Part shown: positions 1 through 8,246 of the stretch, piece by piece
How the letters are laid out: every line of letters begins with the position of its first letter
How positions within the stretch are numbered: position 1 is the first letter of the stretch
NCBI GenBank assembly: GCA_050701115.1
Contig: JBOHER010000007.1
Span: 1 to 20,332 of the forward strand
Direction: 5' to 3'
Origin: JBOHER01 sp050701115
GTDB lineage: Bacteria > Actinomycetota > Actinomycetes > Mycobacteriales > Pseudonocardiaceae
Length of the DNA stretch: 20,332 nucleotides
Notes under the pieces: generated by a model
What the model saw: only the letters and a program-made list of their open reading frames with translations
What the model was told of the DNA's origin: nothing
Databases searched by the model: none
Made by a program: the position numbers and the translations under genes

Positions 1-354
1 CTCGACCTGGGCCGCACCCAACGCCTGGTCACCCCCGCCCAACGCCGGGCACTCAACCTCCGCGACCGGGGCTGCATCCACCCCGGCTGCACCCGGCCCA
101 CCCGCTGGACCCAAGCCCACCACATCACAGAGCGGACCAAGGACCAAGGCCCCAGCGACCTATCGAACATGTGTTTGCTCTGCACAGAGCACCACCGGCT
201 CATCCACCACTCCGACTGGGAAATCCGGATGGCCACCGACGGCCACCCCAATGCCTCCCACCCGCCTTCCTCGACCCGCACCGAAGACCCCGACGCAACC
301 ACACCCACCACCCCATCCGAACCGCCGCCTGAAGCGGAATACCTACGCGGGTAG
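1..354 (+). CDS. HNH endonuclease, 13E12/DUF222 type, 3' end only
   Basis: The reading frame is open from the first base of the window to a TAG at 352-354, so the 5' part lies outside. The visible 117 residues carry the C-terminal HNH nuclease domain typical of the actinobacterial 13E12 (DUF222-HNH) family. It has the usual LGRTQRLVTPAQRRAL lead-in, a CxxxxC pair (GCIHPGCTRP), the AHHI segment with the HNH histidines, and the closing pattern NMCLLCTEHHRLIHH, whose cysteines probably bind zinc. A low-complexity tail rich in Pro, Thr and Glu follows. These proteins occur in many copies in actinobacterial genomes and are thought to be nucleases, some tied to mobile DNA, but the role of this copy cannot be read from the sequence. 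It converges with the permease gene downstream and has no evident link to it. Confidence 0.88.
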   Translation, partial: LDLGRTQRLVTPAQRRALNLRDRGCIHPGCTRPTRWTQAHHITERTKDQGPSDLSNMCLLCTEHHRLIHHSDWEIRMATDGHPNASHPPSSTRTEDPDATTPTTPSEPPPEAEYLRG

Positions 355-386
355 GCCCCACGACACACGTCGCAGGGCCTACCGCG
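346..386. terminator. Bidirectional hairpin between convergent genes
   Basis: CGCGGGTAGGCCC (346-358) pairs with GGGCCTACCGCG (375-386) with one bulged G. An inner stem, CGAC (361-364) with GTCG (369-372), closes a four-base loop. The left arm includes the TAG stop of the HNH gene, and the structure lies just past the end of the minus-strand permease gene at 409. There is no T-tract, which is common for terminators in GC-rich actinobacteria. The position between two convergent genes supports a shared terminator. Confidence 0.72.
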
Positions 387-408
387 CCCATTCAGCGGCA
401 GTCGTGCG

Positions 409-1953
409 TCAGTTGACCGTAGTGCGTTGTGGCGCTGGATCCTCGGCATCGGCCGTCACGGGGTCGGCCTTGGTGCCCAGAACGAGGTAGTCCATCTCAG
501 CATCGCTGAGCTTGTTGCACTCCCTCCGCCGGAAGCCGTAGAAGACCAGCCCCACCACGCTCCACACCAGAAGTGCGGTCATCGACTCCGACCCCAGCGA
601 GGCGGGTGATAACGGCACCAGCAGCAGGCCGAGGAACGTCGCGCCGATGACGGCCCCCAACAGGCTGAACAGCTTCTTGACCGTCGAGCCCGCCCCCTCG
701 CTGTCCCCAACACGGGCAGCCTGAGCGGACCAGCGGAACTGCTTGAACGCGACCAAGCAGGTGTAGGTGTAGGCGATGGTGACGCCGACCGCGGACATGT
801 CGACCACCCACAGCAGCGCCTGCCGCCCGAACCACGGCGCCACCAGGCACAGTGCGGCTGCGAACGCGATCCCGAGGTGCGGCGTCCCATAGCGCGGGTG
901 CAGCCGGGCGAATGCGTTCGGCAGCATGCGTGCCCGGCCCATCGCGAACAGCAACCGGCTCGACGCGACGTAGAAGCCGTTCAGTCCGGTGCAAATGCCC
1001 ATGGACACCGACAGCGCCAGCAGCATGATGCCCACGCCGCCGAAGAGCCCCGAGATCGCGTCCCCGGTGCCCCAGATCGGTTCGCCCGCGACCAGTTGGG
1101 TCCAGGGCGTTGCCGATGCGGTGGCCAGAATCATCGCCGCGTACAGCAGCGCGGCGGCGATGATCGCGAGCACGATGAGCCGGAACGCCTTGGACGGGGC
1201 GAAGTCGAATTCTTCAGCCGCCTGCGGAACGTTGTCGAAACCCACGTAGGCCCACGGTGCGATCGCGACGATGGCCAGCACCGCTGTCCAGGGTGGCACG
1301 TCGAGCGGGAAGGCAGGCGCGGCGTTGCTCAGTTGGCCGTCGGGGTGCAGCAGCACGCCGATCAGGATCAGGGCGACTCCGGCGAGCATGATCAGGCAGA
1401 AGATGTACTGCAGTCGACCCGAGACGTTCGCACCACGAATGTTCAGCGCAGCGAAGATCACCAGGGCGGCGCTGGCGATCAGGACCTCGCCGAGGTACAC
1501 CTGCCAGCCGGCCACCTCGTACAGCAGCCCGCGTTCGGCCACCTGTGGAATGACATAGCGACTGAGCAGTGCCAGCGCGGACGCGTTGAGCGCCACGATG
1601 CAGGTATAGCCCAGGGTCAGGAACCATCCGCAGAGAAAGGCGTGCCTTCTGCCGAATCCAACGTGGGCGTAGGCGAATTCCCCGCCCGACACCGGGAAGC
1701 TGCGAATCAGGAAGCCGTAACTGACCGCGATCACGATCATCAGCAGACCGCCGATCAAGAAGCCGATGATGGCTCCCAACGGTCCCGCTGTGCCGATCCA
1801 GTCGGTCGGGAGGACGAAGGCACCCCACCCGACCGCAGACCCGAGCGCGATGGCCCAGACCCAGCTCGGCTTGAGTGTCTTGGACAGTTGTACGCGATTC
1901 TCCCCCTGATGCGGCGCGCCGGCCGCGTTGCCGGCGCCGGTGATCGGTTCCAT
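409..1953 (-). CDS. APC-superfamily amino acid permease (candidate taurine/amino acid importer)
   Basis: Predicted integral membrane protein of about 514 residues with roughly a dozen hydrophobic segments. The first helix carries the GSAVGWGAFVLP pattern, the unwound glycine-rich TM1 that contacts the substrate amino group in APC transporters. FPVSGGEFAYAH, typical of the TM2-TM3 region, follows. The family moves amino acids and amines by cation symport or exchange. It is the last gene of the aminotransferase/Ald/Pta run, so it is the obvious candidate to import the substrate of that pathway, though specificity cannot be read from sequence. I chose the ATG at 1953 because CGAGG lies five bases upstream. 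An in-frame ATG at 2010 would overlap the pta stop as ATGA but lacks a visible ribosome binding site; if used, it adds 19 residues. Confidence 0.85.
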   Translation of the reverse strand: MEPITGAGNAAGAPHQGENRVQLSKTLKPSWVWAIALGSAVGWGAFVLPTDWIGTAGPLGAIIGFLIGGLLMIVIAVSYGFLIRSFPVSGGEFAYAHVGFGRRHAFLCGWFLTLGYTCIVALNASALALLSRYVIPQVAERGLLYEVAGWQVYLGEVLIASAALVIFAALNIRGANVSGRLQYIFCLIMLAGVALILIGVLLHPDGQLSNAAPAFPLDVPPWTAVLAIVAIAPWAYVGFDNVPQAAEEFDFAPSKAFRLIVLAIIAAALLYAAMILATASATPWTQLVAGEPIWGTGDAISGLFGGVGIMLLALSVSMGICTGLNGFYVASSRLLFAMGRARMLPNAFARLHPRYGTPHLGIAFAAALCLVAPWFGRQALLWVVDMSAVGVTIAYTYTCLVAFKQFRWSAQAARVGDSEGAGSTVKKLFSLLGAVIGATFLGLLLVPLSPASLGSESMTALLVWSVVGLVFYGFRRRECNKLSDAEMDYLVLGTKADPVTADAEDPAPQRTTVN

Positions 1954-2006
1954 GTGAGCCTCGTTCTCCGGGGACCTCAACGGTCCCCTTCCAGTGTGCG
2001 GCGGGA

Positions 2007-3038
2007 TCATGGCAAATGCCTAGTGACTGCCGCGCGGGCCTGAAGGGCACTGATCGCGGCGACCGCAACGATGTCTGCGCTGCTGCAGCCACGGGACAGG
2101 TCGTTCACCGGCGCGGCGAGCCCCTGCAGGATGGGGCCGTAAGCCCGCGCGCCGGCAAGTCGTTCGGTGATCTTGTAGCCGATGTTCCCGGCCGCCAGGT
2201 TGGGAAAGATGAGGACGTTGGCTCGTCCTGCGACAGCGGACCCGGTGGCCTTCGCGCGCCCGATCGACTCGAGCAGCGCCGCGTCGAATTGCAGCTCGCC
2301 GTCGATGGCCAGCCCGGGCGCTTTGTTCCGCGCCCGGCTGGTGGCGGTGCGGACCAGATCGACACTGGAGTGCTCGGCGCTTCCCTTGGTACTGAAGGAA
2401 AGCATGGCGACAGCGGGATCGGTCTGCGTCAACGTCCGGAACGTGTCACTTGTGGCGACTGCGACCTCGGCGAGCTGATCGACATCAGGCTCCGGGAGCA
2501 CGGCGCAGTCCCCATAGGCGATCAGTCTCCCGTCCGGGAGAACCATCAGGAAGCTGCTACTGACGCAGCGGGATCCGGGCGCCGTCCCCACCACCCGCAG
2601 CGCCGCGCGCAGCACGTCCGCGGTGGTGCGGGTGCTGCCGGCGACGCACGCGTCAGCGAGCCCGGCGGGAACGGAGGCCACCGCAAGGAAGAGCGGATCG
2701 GCGCGCCATCGGTCGGCGAGTTCGGCATCGACCAGGGAGAGCCGCTCGGCAAGCACCTCCCCGGCACGACCCGCGCGTAGCTCCGCCGGTGAGACGATCT
2801 TGATCTCGGGCTCGAGCCGCAACTCCGCCTCGGCGGCGGCTCGGTGCACCTCCTCGGGGGTGGACACCAGCACCGGGATGATGCCCAGCCCCACGAGTTC
2901 GGTCGCCGCACGAATCACCCGGACGTCGTCCCCGTCCGCCAGCGCCACGCGCGGGTGGAACCCGGCGAGCCGGGTGCACCAGCTCGCGAGCAGGTCATCG
3001 GCGGGTGCGGCGGGTGCGACTAGGGTGTCGGCGACCAT
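2007..3038 (-). CDS. pta: Phosphate acetyltransferase (Pta)
   Basis: Converts acetyl phosphate plus CoA to acetyl-CoA plus phosphate. The protein is about 343 residues, the length of the short, single-domain form without the N-terminal DRTGG region. It shows the family signatures MLSFSTKGSAEHSSVD and, near the C terminus, GPILQGLAAPVNDLSRGCS; the Ser-Arg of the latter (about residues 315-316) matches the active-site pair known from Methanosarcina Pta. The ATG at 3038 is preceded by GGAGG six bases upstream. The gene starts 20 bases after ald ends and its TGA overlaps an in-frame ATG of the permease, so the three are probably co-transcribed. In taurine clusters Pta handles the acetyl phosphate made by Xsc, and no xsc is present here. 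No acetate kinase gene is adjacent either, which makes a general overflow role less likely. Family assignment is firm; the pathway role is inferred. Confidence 0.92.
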   Translation of the reverse strand: MVADTLVAPAAPADDLLASWCTRLAGFHPRVALADGDDVRVIRAATELVGLGIIPVLVSTPEEVHRAAAEAELRLEPEIKIVSPAELRAGRAGEVLAERLSLVDAELADRWRADPLFLAVASVPAGLADACVAGSTRTTADVLRAALRVVGTAPGSRCVSSSFLMVLPDGRLIAYGDCAVLPEPDVDQLAEVAVATSDTFRTLTQTDPAVAMLSFSTKGSAEHSSVDLVRTATSRARNKAPGLAIDGELQFDAALLESIGRAKATGSAVAGRANVLIFPNLAAGNIGYKITERLAGARAYGPILQGLAAPVNDLSRGCSSADIVAVAAISALQARAAVTRHLP

Positions 3039-3058
3039 GGTGAACCTCCGGTGGTCGA

Positions 3059-4174
3059 TCAGGCGAGGGCTTCGGCGAGGGACAGCGACGGCAACCCGTG
3101 TGCCTGCGCGACGGGCGCGTTGGTGAGCGTGCCGCCGACCGTGTTGAGTCCCGGCGCGAGCACGGGGTCGTCGCGCAGCGCCTGCTGCCAGCCCTTGTCT
3201 GCGATGGCGGCGGCGTAGGGCAGCGTGACGTTGGTCAGCGCGTAGGTCGACGTGTTCGGCACGGCACCCGGCATGTTGGCCACGCAGTAGAAGACGCTGT
3301 CGTGCACCCGGTAGGTCGGGTCGTCGTGCGTCGTCGCCCTCGAGTCCTCGAAGCAGCCGCCCTGGTCGATCGAGATGTCCACCAGCACGCTGCCCGGCTT
3401 CATCCGGCTGACCAGTTGGTTGCTCACCAGCCGCGGCGCAAGGGCACCCGGCAGCAGGACCGCACCGATGACGAGGTCGGCGTTCAGTACCGCCTGCTCG
3501 ATCTCGAAGCTGTTCGCCACGATGGTGGTGATCCGGCCGTTGTAGCGGCGGTCCAGCGTGCGCAGCTTGTCGACGTTGGTGTCCAGCACGGTGACATCTG
3601 CCCACATGCCGACGGCCATCGCGATCGCGTTCGTCCCGGCCACCCCGGCACCGAGCACGACCACCTTGGCCGGGCTGACTCCGGTGACGCCGCCGAGCAG
3701 CAGCCCGCGGCCACCGCCGGTACGCCGGAGGGATTCCGCGCCAACCTGGGGCGCCAGGCAACCGGCGACCTCGCTCATCGGGTAGAGCAACGGCAGCGCA
3801 CCGTTCGGCAACTGCACCGTCTCGTAGGCGATGGCCGTGGTCTTCGCGTTCAGCAGCGCCTGCGTGCATTCCGTGGACGCCGCGAGGTGCAGGTAGGTGA
3901 ACAGGGTGAGGTCCTCGCGGAGCCGCTGGTATTCCTCCTCGATCGGCTCCTTGACCTTGAGCACGAGCTCGGCCTGCCCCCACACCTCGTCGGCGGATTC
4001 CAGGATTTTGGCGCCTGCCGCGACGTATTCCTCGTCGCGGATGGAGGAGCCTGCACCGGCTCCGCGCTCGATGGCCACGTCGTGGCCCCTGTTGGTGAGT
4101 TCGTGGACTCCCGCCGGCGTGATCGCCACGCGGTACTCGTGGTTCTTGACTTCTCGAGGAACACCGACGCGCAT
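3059..4174 (-). CDS. ald: L-alanine dehydrogenase (Ald)
   Basis: NAD-dependent oxidative deamination of L-alanine to pyruvate and ammonium, reversible. At 371 residues it is full length. Numbering agrees exactly with the characterised Mycobacterium tuberculosis enzyme: substrate-binding Arg15 in EYRVA, Lys75 in VLKVKEP, catalytic His96 in YLHLAA and Asp270 in DISIDQGG. The Rossmann motif GAGVAG lies at about 175-180, with an acidic residue at the end of the next strand (VLDTN, Asp198), consistent with NAD. The ATG at 4174 has GTGAGG about seven bases upstream. The gene sits 46 bases after the aminotransferase. An Ald beside a pyruvate-dependent transaminase is the standard way to regenerate the amino acceptor and release ammonium, as in bacterial taurine dissimilation. 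Confidence 0.96.
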   Translation of the reverse strand: MRVGVPREVKNHEYRVAITPAGVHELTNRGHDVAIERGAGAGSSIRDEEYVAAGAKILESADEVWGQAELVLKVKEPIEEEYQRLREDLTLFTYLHLAASTECTQALLNAKTTAIAYETVQLPNGALPLLYPMSEVAGCLAPQVGAESLRRTGGGRGLLLGGVTGVSPAKVVVLGAGVAGTNAIAMAVGMWADVTVLDTNVDKLRTLDRRYNGRITTIVANSFEIEQAVLNADLVIGAVLLPGALAPRLVSNQLVSRMKPGSVLVDISIDQGGCFEDSRATTHDDPTYRVHDSVFYCVANMPGAVPNTSTYALTNVTLPYAAAIADKGWQQALRDDPVLAPGLNTVGGTLTNAPVAQAHGLPSLSLAEALA

Positions 4175-4220
4175 CGCGGCACCTCACTTTCTGGGTAGGG
4201 GTTGGTGAATGGGGGTCGGC

Positions 4221-5591
4221 TCAGCCGCGGACGTGGGAATCGACCGCGTCGATGACGGCGTCGACCTGGTGCAGAAGCTCGTCGAGGACCTGCTCATCGG
4301 CGACCAGGGGAGGGGAGAGCATCAGCATGGTGGCGCCGCGGTCGTCGGGGCGGGTGATGAGCCCGACGTCGCGCATGGCCCGGGGCATCACCTCACGGAC
4401 CACCTCGACCGACTGCTGTTCGGTCAGTGGGCGTCCGGTGTGCCGGTCGCCGGTGAACTCGATCGCGTAGAAGAACCCCGTGCCGCGCCATTCGGCAATG
4501 GTCGGGTGGGTGTCGCGCAGCCGGTCGAGCCCGGCCTGGAAGCGCGGCTCGAGCCTGCGAACGTTGCCGAGCACGTCCTCCTCGCGCAACGCGGTCAGGT
4601 TGGCCACCGCGACCGCGGTGGACACCGGGTGCCCGCCCCACGTCGCGCCGTGGGTGAACGTGCCTGCCAGCGGCGACTCCATCAGGCCTTGTGCCAACTC
4701 GCTGCGCAGCAGGACCCCGCCAAGGGGCGCGTACCCGGAGGTGGAGCCCTTGGCGAAGGTGATCAGGTCGGGCACCACGCCGTACTTGGCGCTGCCGAAC
4801 CACTCGCCGAGCCTGCCGTAGGCGCAGATGACCTCGTCGGCGACGAGCAGGATGCCGTAGCGGTCGCAGATCTCGCGGAGCTGCTGCCAGTAGCCCTCCG
4901 GCGGCACCAGCGCGCCCCGCGAGTTCTGCACCGGCTCGGCGAACAGGGCCGCGACGGTCTCGGGGCCTTCCTCCTCGATGGCCGCCACGATGGCCTCGAC
5001 GCACGGAAGGTCGGCCGCGCTGCCGCCATCGGGCACCGTGGCGCCCAGGGTGTGCGGTACGTGCCGGACGCCGGGCATCAGTGGGCCGAACGGCTCCTTG
5101 TACTTGGGAATCCCGGTGACGGCGAGGGCGCCGAGCGTGGTGCCGTGGTAGGCCATGTCCCTGGCGATGATCTTGGTGCGCTGCGGCTCGCCCTGGCTGC
5201 GGTGGTACTGGCGGGCGAACTTGATCGCGGACTCCACGGCTTCGGAACCGGAGTTGACGAAGAAGACCACGTCGAGGTCACCCGGGGCGAGCTCGGCGAT
5301 CAGGCCGGCCGCCTCGGCCGATGCCGGGTGGGTTGCCGACCAGTTCGTCCAGTACGCCAGCGTCTCCATCTGTTTGGTCGCCGCCGCCGGAATGTCGGTG
5401 CGGCCGTGGCCGATGTTGACGCAGAACAGCCCGGCCAGGCCGTCGAGGAATCGGCGGCCCTTGTCGTCGTAGAGGTAGCAGCCCTCGCCGCGGACAATCA
5501 CGGGCAGTTCCGAGTCGCGCCAGACCTGGCCGCGAGTGAAGTGTGGAAACAGATGCCGCTGGGCCAGGGCTCTGATGTCTGACTGGGCCAC
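4221..5591 (-). CDS. tpa: Class III aminotransferase, probable taurine:pyruvate aminotransferase (Tpa)
   Basis: PLP-dependent, fold-type I omega-transaminase of 456 residues. Visible motifs are the phosphate-binding NSGSEA (113-118), AYHGTT (147-152), ADEV with Asp252 contacting the pyridine nitrogen, and the Schiff-base lysine Lys281 in TFAKGSTSGYAP. The GTG start at 5591 is favoured by GGAGGG eight bases upstream (5600-5605); the frame stays open further upstream but without family-like sequence. Class membership is certain. The substrate is inferred from neighbours: Ald to recycle alanine, Pta, a MocR regulator like TauR and a sulfite/sulfate exporter family protein together match Tpa (taurine + pyruvate to sulfoacetaldehyde + alanine). 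Hypotaurine, homotaurine, beta-alanine and other omega-amines remain possible because enzymes of this class overlap in specificity. Confidence 0.72.
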   Translation of the reverse strand: MAQSDIRALAQRHLFPHFTRGQVWRDSELPVIVRGEGCYLYDDKGRRFLDGLAGLFCVNIGHGRTDIPAAATKQMETLAYWTNWSATHPASAEAAGLIAELAPGDLDVVFFVNSGSEAVESAIKFARQYHRSQGEPQRTKIIARDMAYHGTTLGALAVTGIPKYKEPFGPLMPGVRHVPHTLGATVPDGGSAADLPCVEAIVAAIEEEGPETVAALFAEPVQNSRGALVPPEGYWQQLREICDRYGILLVADEVICAYGRLGEWFGSAKYGVVPDLITFAKGSTSGYAPLGGVLLRSELAQGLMESPLAGTFTHGATWGGHPVSTAVAVANLTALREEDVLGNVRRLEPRFQAGLDRLRDTHPTIAEWRGTGFFYAIEFTGDRHTGRPLTEQQSVEVVREVMPRAMRDVGLITRPDDRGATMLMLSPPLVADEQVLDELLHQVDAVIDAVDSHVRG

Positions 5592-5599
5592 GGGTATTT

Positions 5600-5605
5600 C
5601 CCTCC
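5600..5605 (-). promoter_or_regulatory. Strong ribosome binding site fixing a GTG start
   Basis: GGAGGG on the minus strand sits eight bases before the GTG at 5591. It decides the start of the aminotransferase against longer in-frame ATG options upstream, the furthest being at 5684. Confidence 0.75.
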
Positions 5606-5651
5606 AACCTTGGTGGTCGCCGTATGTGGTGCTCACCACTGTGCGGGAGGG

Positions 5652-5698
5652 CCAGGAACCATGACAGATCCAGAATGCGGTCAAATTTTGGGTACCAG
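5652..5698 (-). promoter_or_regulatory. Candidate MocR-controlled promoter of the aminotransferase operon
   Basis: The 127-base gap between the MocR gene and the aminotransferase is the only sizeable gap in the minus-strand run. On the minus strand it holds a good -35 hexamer TTGACC (5679-5684) but only a poor -10 (TGGTTC, 5656-5661), as expected for an activated promoter. CTGGTAC (5692-5698) and CTGGATC (5667-5673) form a near-direct repeat 25 bases apart around the -35; a third CTGG lies at 5652-5655. MocR regulators bind paired direct repeats, and from memory the TauR boxes of Rhodobacter also begin with CTGG. A separate dyad, GTGGTG-CT-CACCAC, occurs at 5626-5639 closer to the gene. The site call is inference. 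Confidence 0.35.
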
Positions 5699-5718
5699 TC
5701 GCGCTGGGCGTGACCTGT

Positions 5719-7185
5719 TCAGTGCGCGTCGAGCAGTCCCCTGATCACCCGGCTGAGCTGGACAATCCCGGGCCGGATCGCCTTGTGCGGAATGGCGGCG
5801 AAGCCGAGCCGGAAGTGGTTGCGGTTAGCGGCCTGGTCAGCGAAGTAGATGTCACCGCGCTCGATCACCACACCGCGAGTGAGCGCCCGCTGGGTGAGTT
5901 GGACGCAGTCCAGCTCAGGCGGCGCGGTGACCCAGATGCTGACGCCGCCCGGCGGCGGATCGATCTGCCACGGCAGCATCTCGCTGAGCGAGTCCCGCAA
6001 GGTGTGCCATTTGCGCTGCAACTGGGTTCGCCTGCGGCGGACCGTCCGGTGGTACTGGCCGTTCTCGATGAGCAGCGACATCGCGCGCTGGGTGTGTCCC
6101 GATGCGTGCCGGACCCGGTATCGGCGTTGGTTGCGCAGTTCCCGGATCAGCTCGGGCGGTGCCACCAGGTAGCCAAGTCGCAAGCCGGGGGCGAGGAACT
6201 TGGAGAACGTGCCTAGATAGATGACCCGCTCGCTGCCCGGCAGTGCCTTCAGCGCAGGCGTCGGGCTGCCCTGGTAGCGGAATTCGCTGTCGTAGTCGTC
6301 CTCGATGATCAGGGTGTCGGACTGGCGGGCCAGCGCGAGCAGTTGTTTGCGCCTGCCGATGGACAGTGTGACGTTCGTGGGACTGTGGTGGCTCGGCGTC
6401 AGGTGCAGCAACTGCACCCCGTGCAGGTCGGGCGGCGGGATGAGGCCCGCGGAGTCCACCGGGATGGGGGCGAGCCGTGCGCCTGCCCTTGCGAAGATGT
6501 GCCGGGCGTCCAGGTAGCCGGGGTCCTCGACGCCGACCGTCTCGCCCTGGCGCAGCAGGGTGTAGGCCAGCAGGTCAAGGCCCTGCTGCGACCCCAGCGT
6601 GATCAGCACCTGGTCCGGGTCGACCTCGATGCCGCGGGTGGGCAGAACCGCGCGGCAGAGCGCGTCAACGAGCAGCGGGTCGTCCTCGTCGATGCCGTCG
6701 CGCAGGCTGTAGTGCAGATGCGGCGGGTCCAGCGCTTCACGCAGGGCGCGCGCCCACGCCAGCCGTGGGAAGGACTCGGGGTCGACCTGCCCGGCGACGA
6801 ACGGATACGGATAGCGGTCCCAGTCACTGATCTTGGCGATCTCGGGCATCTGCGCGTCAGGATTCAGGTGGATCCGCCGAGACCAGTCGATGGTGGCGGT
6901 CGCGGGATCGTCCTCCTCGTAATCGAGGTGCCCGAGCATCTCCGGGTTGACGAACAGACCGCGTCGCGGGTGCGACTCGATGAAGCCCTCCGCCTGCAAC
7001 TCCTGATAGGCGGTGTTGACCGTGTTCCGGGAGACTCCCAGCTCGCGGGCCAGTTCCCGGGAGGAGGGCAGCGGTAGCCGCGGGTTGAGCGCGCCGGAGG
7101 CGATCTCGTGCTCCAGCGCCTTGCGGAGCTGCTGGTATATGGGTTCACCCGCGCCGCGCTGGATCGAGATGAGGGTTCGTCCCAT
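5719..7185 (-). CDS. MocR-type (GntR wHTH plus aminotransferase-fold) transcriptional regulator, TauR-like
   Basis: Two-domain regulator of 488 residues. Residues 1-80 form a GntR winged helix (IYQQLRKALEHEI, then LPSSRELARELGVSRNTVNTAYQELQAEGFIE). Residues from about 120 form a fold-type I aminotransferase-like domain. The PLP determinants are intact: IEDDYDSEFRY (Asp297) and GTFSKFLAPG with the internal-aldimine lysine Lys329, so PLP is probably bound and used as sensor. MocR proteins include GabR, PdxR and TauR, which sense PLP adducts of amino compounds and usually act on a neighbouring gene. Here the neighbour is the aminotransferase. Unusually for the family, which is often divergent from its target, it lies upstream on the same strand, between the exporter (28-base gap) and the aminotransferase (127-base gap). 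The inducer is likely the amino substrate, but this is not proven. Confidence 0.88.
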   Translation of the reverse strand: MGRTLISIQRGAGEPIYQQLRKALEHEIASGALNPRLPLPSSRELARELGVSRNTVNTAYQELQAEGFIESHPRRGLFVNPEMLGHLDYEEDDPATATIDWSRRIHLNPDAQMPEIAKISDWDRYPYPFVAGQVDPESFPRLAWARALREALDPPHLHYSLRDGIDEDDPLLVDALCRAVLPTRGIEVDPDQVLITLGSQQGLDLLAYTLLRQGETVGVEDPGYLDARHIFARAGARLAPIPVDSAGLIPPPDLHGVQLLHLTPSHHSPTNVTLSIGRRKQLLALARQSDTLIIEDDYDSEFRYQGSPTPALKALPGSERVIYLGTFSKFLAPGLRLGYLVAPPELIRELRNQRRYRVRHASGHTQRAMSLLIENGQYHRTVRRRRTQLQRKWHTLRDSLSEMLPWQIDPPPGGVSIWVTAPPELDCVQLTQRALTRGVVIERGDIYFADQAANRNHFRLGFAAIPHKAIRPGIVQLSRVIRGLLDAH

Positions 7186-7213
7186 GGCTTCATTCTCGCC
7201 TAACTCCAGCGCC

Positions 7214-8230
7214 TTAGCCGAGCACGATCAGCGACGTGTATGCGACGGTGGCCACCAGCAGCGTGGAGAGCAGGCCCAGCAGGAGGGCCCGGGGGCCGGT
7301 GCGCAGCAACGCGCGCAGCTTGACCGCGCTGCCCAGCCCGAACAGCGCTCCCGCGAGCAGCAAGGTGGTCACGACCTGCGAGACGGTGAGCACCTTCTCC
7401 GGTAACACACCGGTGGTGCGGATCGCCACCGTGGCGAGAAATCCGAGCACGAACAGCGGCACGAGCGGCGGGCGGTTGCCGTCTGCCTGCTGGGATCGGC
7501 GGCGTTCCAGGATGCTGACCGATGCCACCATCGGCGCGAGCAGCACGACCCGGCTGAGCTTGACCACGGCCGCGGCGGCCACCGCGGCGGCTCCCGCGGG
7601 CGATGCGGCCGCGACCACCTGGGCCACCTCGTGCACGCTGAGTCCGGCCCACTCGCCCAAGTCGGTGTCCGTAAGGCCGAGGATGGGGCCGAGCATGGGG
7701 ACCGCAACAATGGCCAGGCTGCCGTACAACGTCACCAGTGCGACCGCGGTGGCGACGTCTTCGTCCTTGCGCTTCACGACGCTTTCCATCGCGGCGATGG
7801 CCGAGGCCCCGCAGATGGAGAATCCGGTGGCGACAAGAATCGACAGACCTCGGGGGACGCCGAGCAGCCTGCCGATCCCGATGGTGCCGAGGAATCCGAT
7901 TCCGACGGTCAGGATCACGGCGATGATGGTGCCGGTGCCGAGCTGGATCACCTGCGGAACGGCGAGCTGCAGCCCGAGCAGCACCACCCCGGCGCGGAGC
8001 AGCGCGCGGGTGGCCCACCGCAGGCCAGGGCGAGTAGCCGCGGGCACACCGGGCAGATTGCCTGCCAGCACACCGACGATGACGGCAGCGGTCAGCGCGC
8101 TCACCGCGGGTACGGCGAGATTGACCAGGTAGGACACCGTCACGCCGCCCACGACCAGCAGCAGCCCCGGCCACAGCGTGCGTGGCGTCGTCTCGGGGGC
8201 GTGCTGGGTCAGCGGCTGGGTGACGGTCAT
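7214..8230 (-). CDS. YeiH/TauZ (UPF0324) family membrane protein, putative sulfite/sulfate exporter
   Basis: Polytopic membrane protein of about 338 residues with about ten hydrophobic segments. Two family signatures are clear: FSICGASAIAAME in the middle, and SVHEVAQVVAAASPAG followed by VVKLSRVVLLAP. The family (COG2855, PF03601) includes E. coli YeiH and TauZ of Paracoccus taurine clusters and is proposed to export sulfate or sulfite; direct transport evidence is thin. The divergent LysR gene reproduces the E. coli yeiE-yeiH arrangement. I place the start at the ATG at 8230, just before the first helix. An in-frame ATG at 8290 would add 20 residues (beginning MTSCPFSGYPEP) and would start inside the inverted repeat at 8286-8306; neither start has a convincing ribosome binding site. 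Confidence 0.83.
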   Translation of the reverse strand: MTVTQPLTQHAPETTPRTLWPGLLLVVGGVTVSYLVNLAVPAVSALTAAVIVGVLAGNLPGVPAATRPGLRWATRALLRAGVVLLGLQLAVPQVIQLGTGTIIAVILTVGIGFLGTIGIGRLLGVPRGLSILVATGFSICGASAIAAMESVVKRKDEDVATAVALVTLYGSLAIVAVPMLGPILGLTDTDLGEWAGLSVHEVAQVVAAASPAGAAAVAAAAVVKLSRVVLLAPMVASVSILERRRSQQADGNRPPLVPLFVLGFLATVAIRTTGVLPEKVLTVSQVVTTLLLAGALFGLGSAVKLRALLRTGPRALLLGLLSTLLVATVAYTSLIVLG

Positions 8231-8246
8231 GCCAACCACGGTGCGG

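Noticed and set aside
1..354. HNH fragment as a sign of a CRISPR-Cas, restriction or insertion element
   Set aside because: The visible motifs are those of the common 13E12/DUF222-HNH family. No repeats, methylase, cas gene or inverted termini are nearby.
877..2043. A 388-codon plus-strand frame opposite the permease
   Set aside because: Composition is rich in Gln, Arg, Asp and His with no hydrophobic core. The minus-strand permease in the same bases has clear membrane segments and motifs.
2007..4187. A 726-codon open frame on the minus strand that could look like a fusion of Pta with an upstream domain
   Set aside because: The part upstream of 3038 runs through ald in the wrong frame and is Arg/Gly-rich without family similarity. 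Ald is unmistakable in its own frame, and pta has its own ATG and GGAGG.
3039..4220. A remnant of xsc around ald and pta
   Set aside because: The flanking gaps are only 20 and 46 bases and contain only ribosome binding sites, with no trace of a thiamine-diphosphate enzyme.
4209..5582. A 457-codon plus-strand frame opposite the aminotransferase
   Set aside because: It mirrors the aminotransferase gene on the other strand, as often happens in GC-rich DNA, and shows no domain motifs.
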